NCBI GenBank assembly: GCA_964612675.1
Contig: CAZTDD010000023.1
Location: 1 to 61,425, forward strand
From: CAZTDD01 sp964612675
Lineage (GTDB): Bacteria; Hinthialibacterota; Hinthialibacteria; Hinthialibacterales; JAKPRU01
Reading direction: 5' to 3'
Length of the DNA stretch: 61,425 nucleotides
Part shown: one piece after another, positions 18,185 to 26,686 of the stretch
Layout: every line of letters starts with the position of its first letter
Numbering within the stretch: position 1 is the first letter of the stretch
Made by a program: the position numbers and the translations under genes
Notes under the pieces: model-generated
Seen by the model: the letters and a program-made list of their open reading frames with translations, nothing else
Told to the model about the DNA's origin: nothing
The model's database searches: none

Positions 18185-18712
18185 TTATCCAAATATTTGA
18201 TCTTCTTCCTGTTCGCTGAGGTTTCCCCGCTGCCGCAGTATGTTGACCAACTGGATTAGACTGTTTTCCAATCGGTCCATGCGTTCTTCCACGCTCTGCG
18301 GAACTGACCGCTGCAGCACCTCTTTCTCGACGCTTTCCGGTTGCTCTACCTGAGGCGTGGGTTTTGGGTCGCTGGCGAAGGAATCTACAGCGGCCTGGCG
18401 AATGTTATAGACCTCGAAAAAGTCCAATAGACGGTTGTCGCGGAGGAAGTTCTTCACATTAGGATGCGGATCGAGGAGTTTGATCTTTCCTCCGGCTGCG
18501 AGAGCCTCTTTCGTATTCGCCAGAAGCACTTTTCTGAGACGGCTGCCCAAATACTTGAGTTTGCTCAAATCCAAGACAATACTGTAACAACCCCGCTCGA
18601 AACATCCACGAAACGCAGCATGGAAGGCGTCCTCGCTGCGTGTATCCTCCTCACCGCCGATTGTAATCACGGATACATCGCCTTCTTCGGCTACATTGAT
18701 ACGCATTACCAT
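18185..18712 (-). CDS. STAS-domain protein (anti-sigma-factor-antagonist-like), degenerate
   Basis: 175 residues. Residues 1-110 form a STAS fold: a short strand start, DVSVITIGGEEDT, then YSIVLDLSKLKYLGSRLRKVLL and a final helix (NFLRDNRLLDFFEVY). In active anti-anti-sigma factors the loop reads DSSG with a phosphorylated serine; here it reads LGSRL, keeping one Ser but not the Asp or Gly. The C-terminal 55 residues (PTPQVEQPESV... RMDRLENSLIQLVNILRQRG) form a linker and a coiled coil shared in type with the next gene. AGGAGG lies about 12 bases upstream of the first ATG; an ATG two codons later is possible. Confidence 0.82.
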   Translation of the reverse strand: MVMRINVAEEGDVSVITIGGEEDTRSEDAFHAAFRGCFERGCYSIVLDLSKLKYLGSRLRKVLLANTKEALAAGGKIKLLDPHPNVKNFLRDNRLLDFFEVYNIRQAAVDSFASDPKPTPQVEQPESVEKEVLQRSVPQSVEERMDRLENSLIQLVNILRQRGNLSEQEEDQIFG

Positions 18713-18736
18713 GACCTTTGCGCTCCTCCTCTATGC

Positions 18737-19360
18737 CTAGTGATCACTGTTTGCTCCTACCCGTTGGCGTAGGGATGACAGGATATGCTCCGCTGCAACG
18801 GCACATCGTATGTCAACCTCTCCCGGATTGAGGACACGCTTGTCTTCGAGCATTGCAATCAACATACTGATCGTATGCTGCTGCATAAGCGCTTCTCGAT
18901 GGAATTCTACGCTGTCTGTCCATGGGGCTTGGATGGAGGGTTCCTCGGCGGGTGTCGGGGGAGCGCCGAACGATTTGACCGCGTCCCATCGATGCCTGTA
19001 GGTTTCGAAAAGGTGGCTCACTTGGGCTGAGACAAAGGACGCCTTCGCGACTTCATTCGGGCGAAGCAGTCTCACGCCCCCCTCGTGGGCCAACGCCTTC
19101 CGATTCTGTCGAAGCAACAGAATAATGGCCGGACGGCCCAGAAATCCCACTGCGGAGAGATCGAGCAAAACCCGCCATCGGTTCTCGGACTCAAGTTCTT
19201 GGAAAACAGTCTCTAACTTATCGCATTCTTCTCGAACGATGTGCCCTTCTAGATGAAGGATAGTAATCCAAGGTTCAACGTCTTCTCTCTGAATCACGGC
19301 TGTCCTTCGAACCTGTAGCGACTCAACCTCTCCGCTTGCCGAACACGTCGCACACGTCAT
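18737..19360 (-). CDS. Second STAS-domain protein, lacking the phospho-serine
   Basis: 207 residues from the ATG at 19360, which directly follows GGAGGAGGAA. Residues about 25-140 are STAS-like (WITILHLEGHIV, RVLLDLSAVGFLGRPAIILLL). The regulatory loop reads GRP, with no serine, so classical SpoIIAA-type phospho-control is impossible. The N-terminus carries two cysteines (CATC). A C-terminal helical segment (MQQHTISMLIAMLEDKRVLNPGEVD) matches the tail of the downstream STAS gene in position. The 24-base gap between the two genes suggests an operon and a heterodimer. They lie where rpoB normally follows rplL. Confidence 0.8.
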   Translation of the reverse strand: MTCATCSASGEVESLQVRRTAVIQREDVEPWITILHLEGHIVREECDKLETVFQELESENRWRVLLDLSAVGFLGRPAIILLLRQNRKALAHEGGVRLLRPNEVAKASFVSAQVSHLFETYRHRWDAVKSFGAPPTPAEEPSIQAPWTDSVEFHREALMQQHTISMLIAMLEDKRVLNPGEVDIRCAVAAEHILSSLRQRVGANSDH

Positions 19361-19484
19361 TTCCTCCTCCGTCAACGGTGGAGGTCAGAAGGGGGCGGTC
19401 CCCCCCCTCCGTGTACCCTGCTGACTTTTTTCGGTCTTGTCAACCGTATAAAGGACAAAAGTCGATTCGGTGCAGAGAAGCCGG

Positions 19485-19874
19485 TTATTTGATCTCTACG
19501 GTTGCCCCGACTTCCTCCAGTTTCTCTTTGGCGGCGTCGGCTTCTTCCTTGGTTACGCCGGCCTTCACCGGTTTTCCGCCTTCGTCCACGAGCGCTTTGG
19601 CTTCTTTGAGCCCCAGGCTGGTCAGTTCGCGGACCACTTTGATGACCTGGATTTTCTTCTCGCCCGGTGCAACAAGCACGACGTCGAATTCGGTCTTTTC
19701 TTCCGCTTCGCCTTCTCCGGCGCCTGCGCCGGCGCCTGCAGGCATCATCCCGGCCATCGGCATGGCTGCCGTGACTCCGAATCGTTCTTCGAATGCGTCC
19801 TTCAATTCCGCCGCTTCCATGAGGGTCAAGGATGCGATCTCGTCCAGAATCTGTGTAATCTTCTCGCTAGGCAT
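19485..19874 (-). CDS. rplL: 50S ribosomal protein L7/L12
   Basis: Stalk protein that recruits translation GTPases. 129 residues: N-terminal dimerisation helix region (ILDEIASLTLMEAAELKDAFEERFGV), an Ala/Gly/Met hinge (AMPMAGMMPAGAGAGAG), and the conserved C-terminal domain (KTEFDVVLVAPGEKKIQVIKVVRELTSLGLKEAKALV). Start ATG with AAAGGA upstream. Last gene of the ribosomal cluster; no rpoB follows. No clear terminator could be seen in the 124 bases before the STAS gene. Confidence 0.97.
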   Translation of the reverse strand: MPSEKITQILDEIASLTLMEAAELKDAFEERFGVTAAMPMAGMMPAGAGAGAGEGEAEEKTEFDVVLVAPGEKKIQVIKVVRELTSLGLKEAKALVDEGGKPVKAGVTKEEADAAKEKLEEVGATVEIK

Positions 19875-20053
19875 GGGTTTGTTCCTTTCTTGTAATGCGT
19901 TTCCGATTGGGAGCTGGTGCCGGGAGCCTGTCTGTTTTGCGGAAACGACCCGGTTTTTTGACCATTGTGGTTCTGAACGGGCGGTTCGCTTCTATGAGAC
20001 CGGGTACTCGTGCGGCAACAACTCCTGATACCGTGTATGTATATTCTTCGGCA

Positions 20054-20578
20054 CTAGGCCGCGCTCTCCAGTTTTTGTTTGTAGGCGTCGAACAGACCGG
20101 CCAGGTTCTGATGCAAGGATTGGAAGCAGCCGGCCAAACTTGTCATCGGCCCCACCATTCCCGAGAGAACCATGGACATTAAAACGTCCCGAGACGGTAA
20201 TTTCGCGAGATAGGTCACTCGTTCCGCCGGGATCGTCTGATTTTCGACGACTCCGCACTTCACTTGGATCTGTTCGTGCGTTTTGGCGAAATCCATGAGC
20301 GCCTTCGCGGCAGCGGCGGAGTCTGTTTCCGCCATCACCGTGGCAGTCGGTCCTACCAGATGCTCGGAGATGTCGGCAAAGGGCATATCTTTCACCGCCC
20401 ACGCCAGCATTCGGTTGCGTACAACCCGGACCGTGGCGTTCTCTTTTCGCATCTCACGACGCAGCTGGGTAAAATCATCGACAGAAAGACCTCGGTAATC
20501 GAACAGAATCATCCCGGCTAAGGACTCCACCTGTCGCTTGTATTCTTCTGTTAACTCGAGTTTCTCGGCTTTTCTCAC
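20054..20578 (-). CDS. rplJ: 50S ribosomal protein L10
   Basis: Anchors L7/L12 dimers to the ribosome. 174 residues, with typical blocks AGMILFDYRGLSVDDFTQLRREMR, VVRNRMLAWAV and GPTATVMAETD, and a C-terminal helix that binds L12. The start is GTG at 20578, fixed by an excellent AGGAGGTGATACC. It is separated from rplA by 241 bases carrying a probable autoregulatory leader and attenuator; the gap to rplL is 179 bases. Confidence 0.96.
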   Translation of the reverse strand: MRKAEKLELTEEYKRQVESLAGMILFDYRGLSVDDFTQLRREMRKENATVRVVRNRMLAWAVKDMPFADISEHLVGPTATVMAETDSAAAAKALMDFAKTHEQIQVKCGVVENQTIPAERVTYLAKLPSRDVLMSMVLSGMVGPMTSLAGCFQSLHQNLAGLFDAYKQKLESAA

Positions 20579-20819
20579 TCGGTATCACCTCCTCTCGAAT
20601 GAATGGGTTTTCCGTTTTCGATTTGCAAAAAAAAACCGGCACCGAGGCCGGGGGAATTGGCGCTGCTTCATTGAACAGCGACTACTCTTCTCTGGGTGGC
20701 ATCCCCGGTCTCGGCAGGAGATTAAGCGCACGAGGCGCCCCTGCTGTCTCAGACATCAGGATTTTCGTTCAGTTGTGGATTTCTCGATCTAGCTCGATTC
20801 CCTTTCTTTTTGCGACCGG
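20579..20819 (-). ncRNA. Probable L10 leader (rplJL autoregulatory mRNA element)
   Basis: The gap between rplA and rplJ is long for a ribosomal operon and contains a CTCCTGCCGAGA segment (plus strand about 20708-20719) resembling the conserved part of the L10 leader family, which binds the L10(L12)4 complex. It ends in an intrinsic terminator (20627-20651) just before rplJ. The family match is from memory; a covariance-model search would decide. Confidence 0.6.
20627..20651 (-). terminator. Attenuator before rplJ
   Basis: On the minus strand, the stem CCGGC/GCCGG with loop CTCGGT is followed by nine T. It lies about 50 bases ahead of the rplJ start, inside the operon. It is therefore best read as an attenuator that balances L10/L12 synthesis against L11/L1 rather than the end of the operon. 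Confidence 0.8.
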
Positions 20820-21530
20820 TTAAGCGGCCGTCCGTACGACATCCCGAACTTCACTTACATCCAGCCGGACGCTGGGCCCCATCGTACTGCAAAGATAGAT
20901 GCTTTTGAGATACTGGCCTTTCGCAGCCGACGGGCGGGCTCTCAACAGAGCGTCGACCACGGTGCGGATATTATCCTTCAGATGTTCGGCCGAGAACGAG
21001 GCCTTGCCAACCCGCACGTGGATTCCTCCTGAGCGGTCGGCGCGATATTCGATCTTTCCGGCTTTGAACTCAGTGACTGTTTTCTCGACATCTGTGGTGA
21101 CCGTGCCGCTTTTCGGGTTCGGCATCAGTCCACGCGGTCCCAGGATTTTCCCCAACCGTCCGACGACCCGCATCATATCGGGGGTCGCGATTGCGACATC
21201 GAAATCGGTCCATCCGTCCTGGATTTTTTTGACCAGATCATCGCTGCCGACATGGTCCGCACCGGCCTCTTCCGCCGCCTTGGCGTTTTCTCCCTCCGCA
21301 AAAACGAGAATCCGAACTTGTTGTCCGGTACCGTGCGGAAGGCTGACCGTTCCACGGACTTGTTGATCGGCCTTTTTGGGATCGATTCCCAGATTGGCGA
21401 TCAGTTCCACGGTTTCGTCGAATTTTGCCTTTGCGTTTCGTTTGACTAGGTCGATGGCTTCGGCCAGGGAATGGGATTCCGTCCGATCCATCGATTCGTT
21501 GATCGCGCGGTATCGTTTGCTTCGTCTCAT
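20820..21530 (-). CDS. rplA: 50S ribosomal protein L1
   Basis: 23S rRNA-binding stalk protein and usual translational repressor of the L11-L1 mRNA. 236 residues, full length, with RSKRYRAINESMD at the start, the GTVSLPHGTG region, ATPDMMRVVGRLGKILGPRGLMPNPKSGTVT and the closing GKGQYLKSIYL-type motif (AAKGQYLKSIYLCSTMGP). Its ATG overlaps the rplK stop by four bases, implying translational coupling. Confidence 0.97.
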   Translation of the reverse strand: MRRSKRYRAINESMDRTESHSLAEAIDLVKRNAKAKFDETVELIANLGIDPKKADQQVRGTVSLPHGTGQQVRILVFAEGENAKAAEEAGADHVGSDDLVKKIQDGWTDFDVAIATPDMMRVVGRLGKILGPRGLMPNPKSGTVTTDVEKTVTEFKAGKIEYRADRSGGIHVRVGKASFSAEHLKDNIRTVVDALLRARPSAAKGQYLKSIYLCSTMGPSVRLDVSEVRDVVRTAA

Positions 21531-21955
21531 CCAACCACCTCGAGTCCCATCGAGCGGGCGGTGCCGGCAACCATGGTCATCGCCGCTTCGACGGTATTTA
21601 CATTCAGATCCGGCATTTTGTGTTCGGCGATTTCACGAATCTGGGCTTGGGTTACTTTTCCGACTTTGTCCCTGTTCGGAATGGCCGAACCTTTGGCGAG
21701 CCCCGCCGCTTTCTTCAAAAGGATAGCCGCGGGGGGTGTTTTTGTGATAAAGGAGAAAGATCGATCCTGGAATATGGTCACAACGACCGGGATGATCATT
21801 CCTACGTCGTTTTTCGTGCGTTCGTTGAACTGGCGGCAGAAGTCCATGATGGCGACGCCGTGGGGGCCGAGAGCGGTACCCACGGGAGGCGCGGGATTCG
21901 CCTGGCCGGCGGGACATTGAAGTTTCACCTGAGCGATGATCTTTTTGGGTGGCAT
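21527..21955 (-). CDS. rplK: 50S ribosomal protein L11
   Basis: Part of the GTPase-associated centre; also needed for RelA activation in many bacteria. 142 residues from the ATG at 21955, which has AAGGAG seven bases upstream; the open frame continues upstream into nusG but that part is not L11. Hallmarks: KLQCPAGQANPAPPVGTALGPHGV, FC-QFNERT, and the C-terminal TVEAAMTMVAGTARSMGLEV. Overlaps rplA by four bases. Confidence 0.97.
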   Translation of the reverse strand: MPPKKIIAQVKLQCPAGQANPAPPVGTALGPHGVAIMDFCRQFNERTKNDVGMIIPVVVTIFQDRSFSFITKTPPAAILLKKAAGLAKGSAIPNRDKVGKVTQAQIREIAEHKMPDLNVNTVEAAMTMVAGTARSMGLEVVG

Positions 21956-21989
21956 GATCCAACTCCTTGCCCGTCCAGCTGGGGAGGGC

Positions 21990-22520
21990 TTACTGCTTCT
22001 CAACTTGGAGAAAATCAAGTTCAACGGGGGTCGAGCGGCCTAGAATATCCACCATCACCTTGAGCCGGCCCCGTTCTTCGTTGATTTCCGCCACATAACC
22101 GGAAAAGTTGTAAAACGGCCCTTCGATCACTTTGACTCGTTCGCCGAGTTCGAAAACGATCTTCGGGCGTGGTTTTTCGTCTGTCGCAGTCATATGCTGC
22201 TGGATATTTTCGACTTCTTCTTGAGACAAGGGAAGCGGGGTCCGTCCCGACCCCACAAAACCTGTCACGCCGGGAGTATTCTTCACGACCGACCACGTAT
22301 CGTCATCGAAATCCATCTCCACGATGACATATCCCGGGAAGATCTTCTGGGTGCTGATATTTCGCCGGCCGTCTCGAATCTCCACAACCTCTTCGGTTGG
22401 AATCAGGACCTGGACGATCTTGTCCTGTAATCCCTGAGTTTTGATTGTGTGCTCAAGGTTTTCGCGGACCTTATTCTCAAATCCGGCGTAGGTATGAACG
22501 ACATACCAGTTCTTAGCCAT
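21990..22520 (-). CDS. nusG: Transcription termination/antitermination factor NusG
   Basis: 176 residues. The N-terminal NGN domain (KNWYVVHTYAGFENKVRENLE, FPGYVIVEMDFDDDTW, NTPGVTGFVGSG) contacts RNA polymerase; the C-terminal KOW domain (ELGERVKVIEGPFYNFSGYVAEINEERGRLKVMVDILGRSTPVELDFLQVEK) contacts Rho or S10. Gap of 34 bases to rplK and 57 to secE, in the usual gene order. Confidence 0.97.
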   Translation of the reverse strand: MAKNWYVVHTYAGFENKVRENLEHTIKTQGLQDKIVQVLIPTEEVVEIRDGRRNISTQKIFPGYVIVEMDFDDDTWSVVKNTPGVTGFVGSGRTPLPLSQEEVENIQQHMTATDEKPRPKIVFELGERVKVIEGPFYNFSGYVAEINEERGRLKVMVDILGRSTPVELDFLQVEKQ

Positions 22521-22577
22521 GATCCATCCATTCGTACTCGGGAACTCCTCAGATTCGGAGACGCAACATCAAACAAC

Positions 22578-22844
22578 TCAGTAGAACAGGCGTTCCACGT
22601 TGGTAATCACAAAGTCCCAAAGCGCTGCATACCCGGCGAAAATCGCCACAGTGATCAAAACAACTACGGTTGAGCCACGGACGTCTTCTTTCGTGGGCCA
22701 TGTCACCGATTCCAACTCGCGCAATATCTCGATGAAAGATTTTCCGAAACGAGTTCTGGCAAACCAGCTCGGCTGACGGTGCCCTTCTACATCCCGTCCA
22801 CCCTGCAAAAACTCGATGAGCCGCTTGACGATGTTTTCACCCAT
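22578..22844 (-). CDS. secE: Preprotein translocase subunit SecE
   Basis: Essential subunit of the SecYEG channel. 88 residues from the ATG at 22844: an amphipathic helix with KSFIEILRELESVTWPTKEDVRGSTVVV, which is the SecE signature, then a single transmembrane helix (VLITVAIFAGYAALWDFVI). The open frame upstream has no matching sequence. The ribosome site is weak (AAAGGGACGGG further upstream). No tRNA-Trp gene was found before it, although that is common in other bacteria. Confidence 0.93.
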   Translation of the reverse strand: MGENIVKRLIEFLQGGRDVEGHRQPSWFARTRFGKSFIEILRELESVTWPTKEDVRGSTVVVLITVAIFAGYAALWDFVITNVERLFY

Positions 22845-22911
22845 CGTAGCTGTCCCGTCCCTTTCCGTATGCAGACGAAAAAAAATAGCCCACTTCTTGG
22901 ACCTGATGATT

Positions 22912-22940
22912 GGTATACCATCACCAGCCGTACCTGTCAA
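22912..22940 (-). promoter_or_regulatory. Sigma-70-type promoter for the secE-nusG-rplKAJL operon
   Basis: On the minus strand: TTGACA (perfect), 17 bases, TATACC. Predicted start about 60 bases ahead of secE. The strong -35 and ideal spacing fit a highly expressed operon. Confidence 0.7.
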
Positions 22941-23045
22941 CACATCGCCACCATCGGCGGGTTACGGTGAAAAGTACGAACCAAACCGGCCGGGGCCTCC
23001 ACCGCGAGCCCCGGATCACTTCAGCAACCCTTGATCGCCCCGCGG

Positions 23046-23630
23046 TTATGGACCGAACCGGATAATATCTCCGTTGCTCATCGTCCCATTGGTTGCATCG
23101 TATAGGAAGAACACGTCCTGCGGCTGATTTCTAGCACCTGAGTCCGCGTTTAGATCCGTATCCGGTCCGCATGAAATCAGAGCAAACTCATAGCTTGTTT
23201 CCTTTCCATGAAGGAACTCATGCGGAGACTGAACGAATTTCTTGGTGAAATGCGGCACATAAAAATCGGGCGGCCAACCGTGCGATTCGTAGCAGTAGTT
23301 CATCGGATCTCCATCGGGTGCCTCCGCCCAGTTTGGGGCGAATGGATCCGGCCAGCGTCCCTGGCTCAGATAGGCAATCGGTGTTGTCAGAGGATAGAAA
23401 CGTCTTGGCCACGAGATATTCCCGGCCCGGCTGATATACTTCCCGGTGTCCATCTTGTACATTTCTAGAGCCGTTGCAATGGCCTTGAAGTCGCCTTGGA
23501 CCCGGGATACTTTTGCCCGCACCTGCGCATTGAGGAAATTTGGCACCGCGATGGCGGCTAGAATTCCGATAATGGCAACGACGATCAGTAGTTCAATCAG
23601 AGTGAATCCTCTTTTACGACGACACGACAT
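23046..23630 (-). CDS. Type IV pilin-like / pseudopilin protein (copy 1)
   Basis: 194 residues. A class III signal: basic leader MSCRRKRG, then FTLIELLIVVAIIGILAAIAVPNFLNAQVRAKV. PilD-type peptidase would cut after the Gly, leaving N-methyl-Phe with Glu at position 5. The soluble part is short and ends with SNGDIIRFGP. The ending YDATNGTMSNGDI recurs in the pseudopilins at 44702 and 59963, marking a subfamily. Such proteins occur in large numbers in uncultured phyla; whether they form pili or act in secretion is unknown. Start ATG with AGGTG eight bases upstream. Confidence 0.9.
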   Translation of the reverse strand: MSCRRKRGFTLIELLIVVAIIGILAAIAVPNFLNAQVRAKVSRVQGDFKAIATALEMYKMDTGKYISRAGNISWPRRFYPLTTPIAYLSQGRWPDPFAPNWAEAPDGDPMNYCYESHGWPPDFYVPHFTKKFVQSPHEFLHGKETSYEFALISCGPDTDLNADSGARNQPQDVFFLYDATNGTMSNGDIIRFGP

Positions 23631-23781
23631 ATCCCATCACACCTTTCTGCAGTCTCTCCGATACTCGGTAAATCCAACCGGTTTTTCATCTGGGTACATA
23701 TCTATTCTAGCATAGATCATTTGTGACTCTATCCCTAGCGCTCGGAATCCCGTCTTTTGATGATTTTTCACGGCCTCCCAT

Positions 23782-23809
23782 TTGACGAGGCGACCCAAGT
23801 CCGTATAAT
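23782..23809 (+). promoter_or_regulatory. Promoter for fhs
   Basis: TTGACG, 16 bases, TATAAT (perfect -10). The predicted transcript starts about 30 bases before the fhs ATG. Confidence 0.75.
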
Positions 23810-23845
23810 CCCCCGCCACAAAGAACACACCCTCGGGGGAGCGTC

Positions 23846-25516
23846 ATGCTCAGCGACATCGAAATTGCACAGGCAGCCAAACTCAAACCCATCGTCGAAG
23901 TCGCGGAATCCATCGGGTTGAGTGAAGATGACATCGACCTGTATGGAAAACACAAAGCGAAGATTCATCTCGACGTTTTAGACCGGTTTCGCGACAAGCC
24001 GGACGGGAAGCTGATTCTCGTGACGGCGATGACCGCAACTCCTGCGGGCGAAGGGAAAACAGTAACCTCTATTGGCCTTGCGCAGGCATTGGGCAAGCTA
24101 GGGAAACGGCATGTTCTATGTCTTCGAGAGCCGTCTCTCGGTCCGACTTTCGGGATTAAGGGCGGTGCCGCAGGGGGTGGGTATTCGCAGGTCCTTCCGA
24201 TGGATGAGATCAATCTCCACTTCACGGGAGATTTTCACGCGATTACCACCGCCCACAATCTTTTGGCGTCGATTCTCGATAATCATATTTTGAAAGAGAA
24301 CTCCCTGGAGATCGACATCGGCCGCGTCCTGTGGCCGCGAGCGATTGACCTGGCGGACCGTACCTTGCGCAACATTGTGATAGGGCTCGGCGGCCGTACG
24401 AACGGCGTTCCCCGGGAGACCGGCTTCGTCATCACGGCGGCGTCCGAGATCATGGCGATTTTGGCGCTGGCCACGGATATGGAAGATCTCAGGCGGCGTC
24501 TTGGAAATATTCTGGTAGCGTACAACACCGACGGGAAGCCTGTCCGAGCGAAAGATCTGAACGTCGTGGGATCGATGATGGTGCTTCTGAAGGAAGCGCT
24601 TAAGCCGAACCTGGTTCAGACAATTGAGAATACACCAGCGATCATTCATTGCGGTCCTTTTGCCAATATCGCGCACGGATGCAACAGCGTGACCGCGACA
24701 CGGATTGGGCTCAAACTCGGCGACTACTGTGTTACCGAAGCCGGATTCGCCTCGGATCTTGGGGCGGAGAAGTTTATGAATATCAAGTGCCGTGCCGCAG
24801 GTTTGAAACCGGACGCGGTCGTTGTGGTTGCCACGATCCGTGCTCTGAAACTGCATGGGGGGGTGTCGATGGGGGCGCTGAGCCAGGAGAATGTCGACGC
24901 GATGCTGCGTGGATGCTCGAATCTGAAGGCTCATGTCGAGAACATCGCGAAATTCAAAGTACCCTGTGTCGTGGCGATTAATCGCTTCCCGACAGATACC
25001 GACGCCGAGATTGAGGCGATCAAAGGGTTCTGCAAAGAACTCCGTGTGCCGGGGCTGGTTTCGGACGTGTGTGCACGCGGCGGAGACGGTGGAACCGAAC
25101 TTGCCCGAGCTGTTATCGAACAGGCCGATAGTGGGGAATCTCAGTTCGAGCCGCTTTATCCGCTGGATATTCCCTTGGACGAGAAGATCGGACTTCTCGC
25201 CCAGAAGATTTACGGAGCGGACGGAGTCGATTATTCCGCGAGAGCGGTAAGGAACATTCGGAGCATCACGACTTTGGGGCTGGACAAACAACCGATCTGT
25301 ATGGCGAAGACGCAGCTTTCTCTGTCGGACGATAAGACGAAACTGGGCGCTCCGAAAGGCTGGCGGCTTCAAGTGCAAGAGGTTCAGGTACGAGGCGGAA
25401 GCGAGTTTCTTGTGGTTATCACAGGAGACATGTTGCTCATGCCCGGCCTGCCGAAGGTGCCTGCCGCCGAGAAGATCGATCTGGTTGAAGATGGAAGGAT
25501 CGTCGGGTTGTTTTAG
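23846..25516 (+). CDS. fhs: Formate--tetrahydrofolate ligase
   Basis: ATP-dependent formation of 10-formyl-THF from formate and THF; feeds purine synthesis or, in acetogens, the methyl branch of the Wood-Ljungdahl pathway. 556 residues, full length. Seen: nucleotide-binding loop TPAGEGKTVTSIGLAQAL, LREPSLGPTFGIKGGAAGGGY, FTGDFHAITTAHNLLA, and the C-terminal ITGDMLLMPGLPK. Start ATG with GGGGGAG about 7 bases upstream, behind a strong promoter. It stands alone here; purE lies about 500 bases downstream after a gene-free gap. Confidence 0.97.
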   Translation: MLSDIEIAQAAKLKPIVEVAESIGLSEDDIDLYGKHKAKIHLDVLDRFRDKPDGKLILVTAMTATPAGEGKTVTSIGLAQALGKLGKRHVLCLREPSLGPTFGIKGGAAGGGYSQVLPMDEINLHFTGDFHAITTAHNLLASILDNHILKENSLEIDIGRVLWPRAIDLADRTLRNIVIGLGGRTNGVPRETGFVITAASEIMAILALATDMEDLRRRLGNILVAYNTDGKPVRAKDLNVVGSMMVLLKEALKPNLVQTIENTPAIIHCGPFANIAHGCNSVTATRIGLKLGDYCVTEAGFASDLGAEKFMNIKCRAAGLKPDAVVVVATIRALKLHGGVSMGALSQENVDAMLRGCSNLKAHVENIAKFKVPCVVAINRFPTDTDAEIEAIKGFCKELRVPGLVSDVCARGGDGGTELARAVIEQADSGESQFEPLYPLDIPLDEKIGLLAQKIYGADGVDYSARAVRNIRSITTLGLDKQPICMAKTQLSLSDDKTKLGAPKGWRLQVQEVQVRGGSEFLVVITGDMLLMPGLPKVPAAEKIDLVEDGRIVGLF

Positions 25517-26021
25517 AGGCAGTTGATTTGACGGTTCGAGGACAACCGGCGATGCATTTGTCTGCGGCTGGTCTCGTATCGCGAGTGTAAGGGAACCCGG
25601 AGAAGTGGAACGCAGCGGTCTTCATAGAAACGCGGAGTTCATTCGATATTATCCTTCGCCCAGCGGAAGTTAGCTTATAGAAATTTCTCCGAAGCGAAGG
25701 CGTGTTCTTTCGGTGGTTTCCTGCACATTTGGGGCTGATAATCCCACAGGTTATCCACAGGTTGAGCGAGGACATAGAGGTGATCGAGTCGAAATTTCCC
25801 TTTCAGTAATTTGTTAGAGGGTGGTTAGGGGCTGGTTATAGCCTGTTTTGTCTATAAGTCTATATGAATCAGGTTGCTAATGCTCATTTTGTGCTTTCTG
25901 AGCATGGTCTTGGAGGTTATCCAGCTTGGATCCAAGTGTACGGGGGCTTATCGGCAATAAGTGTGCTACCTTATCGCAAAAAGGCTCTTATTCCCAAGTT
26001 ATCCACAGGGGTTGTTGAAAA
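25517..26021. other. Gene-free region with two exact DnaA boxes
   Basis: 505 bases without a credible gene. TTATCCACA occurs exactly at 25751-25759 and 25999-26007, both on the plus strand, and a seven-of-nine match TTATCCAGC at 25917-25925. The part between about 25800 and 25900 is relatively T-rich. The features fit DnaA binding (an origin or a DnaA-regulated site), but no dnaA, dnaN or other origin neighbour is seen. The last box is only 14 bases before the purE start. Confidence 0.45.
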
Positions 26022-26525
26022 ATGAACGGAGACAGTAAAAACACCCAAGTTGGCATTATCATGGGCAGCAAATCCGATTTGGAACGGATGCGTGGAGCCA
26101 GTGAGGCTCTAGAGCATTTCGGGGTAGGATTCGAAGTTAAGATTCTCTCGGCCCATCGCTGTCCTGACGCGACGGCGCGGTATTCCGCAGAGGCGGAAGA
26201 GAGGGGAATTGGGGTATTGATCGCCGGGGCTGGAGCGGCGGCTCATCTTGCGGGTACGCTGGCTGCACACTCGTGTCTGCCGATTTTGGCTGTTCCGCTC
26301 GCTTCATCTTGTTTGAACGGCCTGGATGCGCTGCTCGCATCGGTGCAAATGCCCCGCGGTGTACCAGTGGGCGTTGTCGCGATTGACAACAGCTACAATG
26401 CCGGACTCCTCGCTGTTCAGATTCTGGCACTTCAAGATCCATCTCTAGGCCGAAAGTTGAAGGCGTACAAACAGGATTTAGCCGCAAAGGTGGAGGCTGC
26501 CAATAAGGAGATCGAATCGCAGTAA
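26022..26525 (+). CDS. purE: N5-carboxyaminoimidazole ribonucleotide mutase
   Basis: Class I PurE, converting N5-CAIR to CAIR in purine synthesis. 167 residues with the family motifs GIIMGSKSDLERM, LSAHRCPD, GAGAAAHLAG and the loop ASSCLNGLDALLASVQMPRGVPV (usually VxSxxLxGxDSLLSIVQMPxGIPV). The C-terminal extension after VQILAL is slightly long. Start ATG at 26022; no strong ribosome site is visible (GGGGTTGTTGAAAA). No purK is adjacent; purM lies at 45.5 kb. Confidence 0.94.
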   Translation: MNGDSKNTQVGIIMGSKSDLERMRGASEALEHFGVGFEVKILSAHRCPDATARYSAEAEERGIGVLIAGAGAAAHLAGTLAAHSCLPILAVPLASSCLNGLDALLASVQMPRGVPVGVVAIDNSYNAGLLAVQILALQDPSLGRKLKAYKQDLAAKVEAANKEIESQ

Positions 26526-26686
26526 GAGATCTCAGAGAGTCGTCAGTTAAAATGTTGCCGGCCGTGCTGTCGATTTCAGGCAAGGATTCATGGTAGGATA
26601 GATCGTTCCGGTGGACGAATCTGGGCTGTCGGCCTCGATTCGGTTACTCTTATCGGGCAAAGCAACGAACAGAAGGAGAACGAGGC

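Noticed and set aside
22845..23045. tRNA-Trp gene expected before secE
   Set aside because: No cloverleaf, CCA-anticodon arm or T-arm consensus could be found.
24116..25378. 420-codon minus-strand frame
   Set aside because: Lies wholly antisense to fhs, which is unmistakable; the peptide is Arg-rich and low in complexity.
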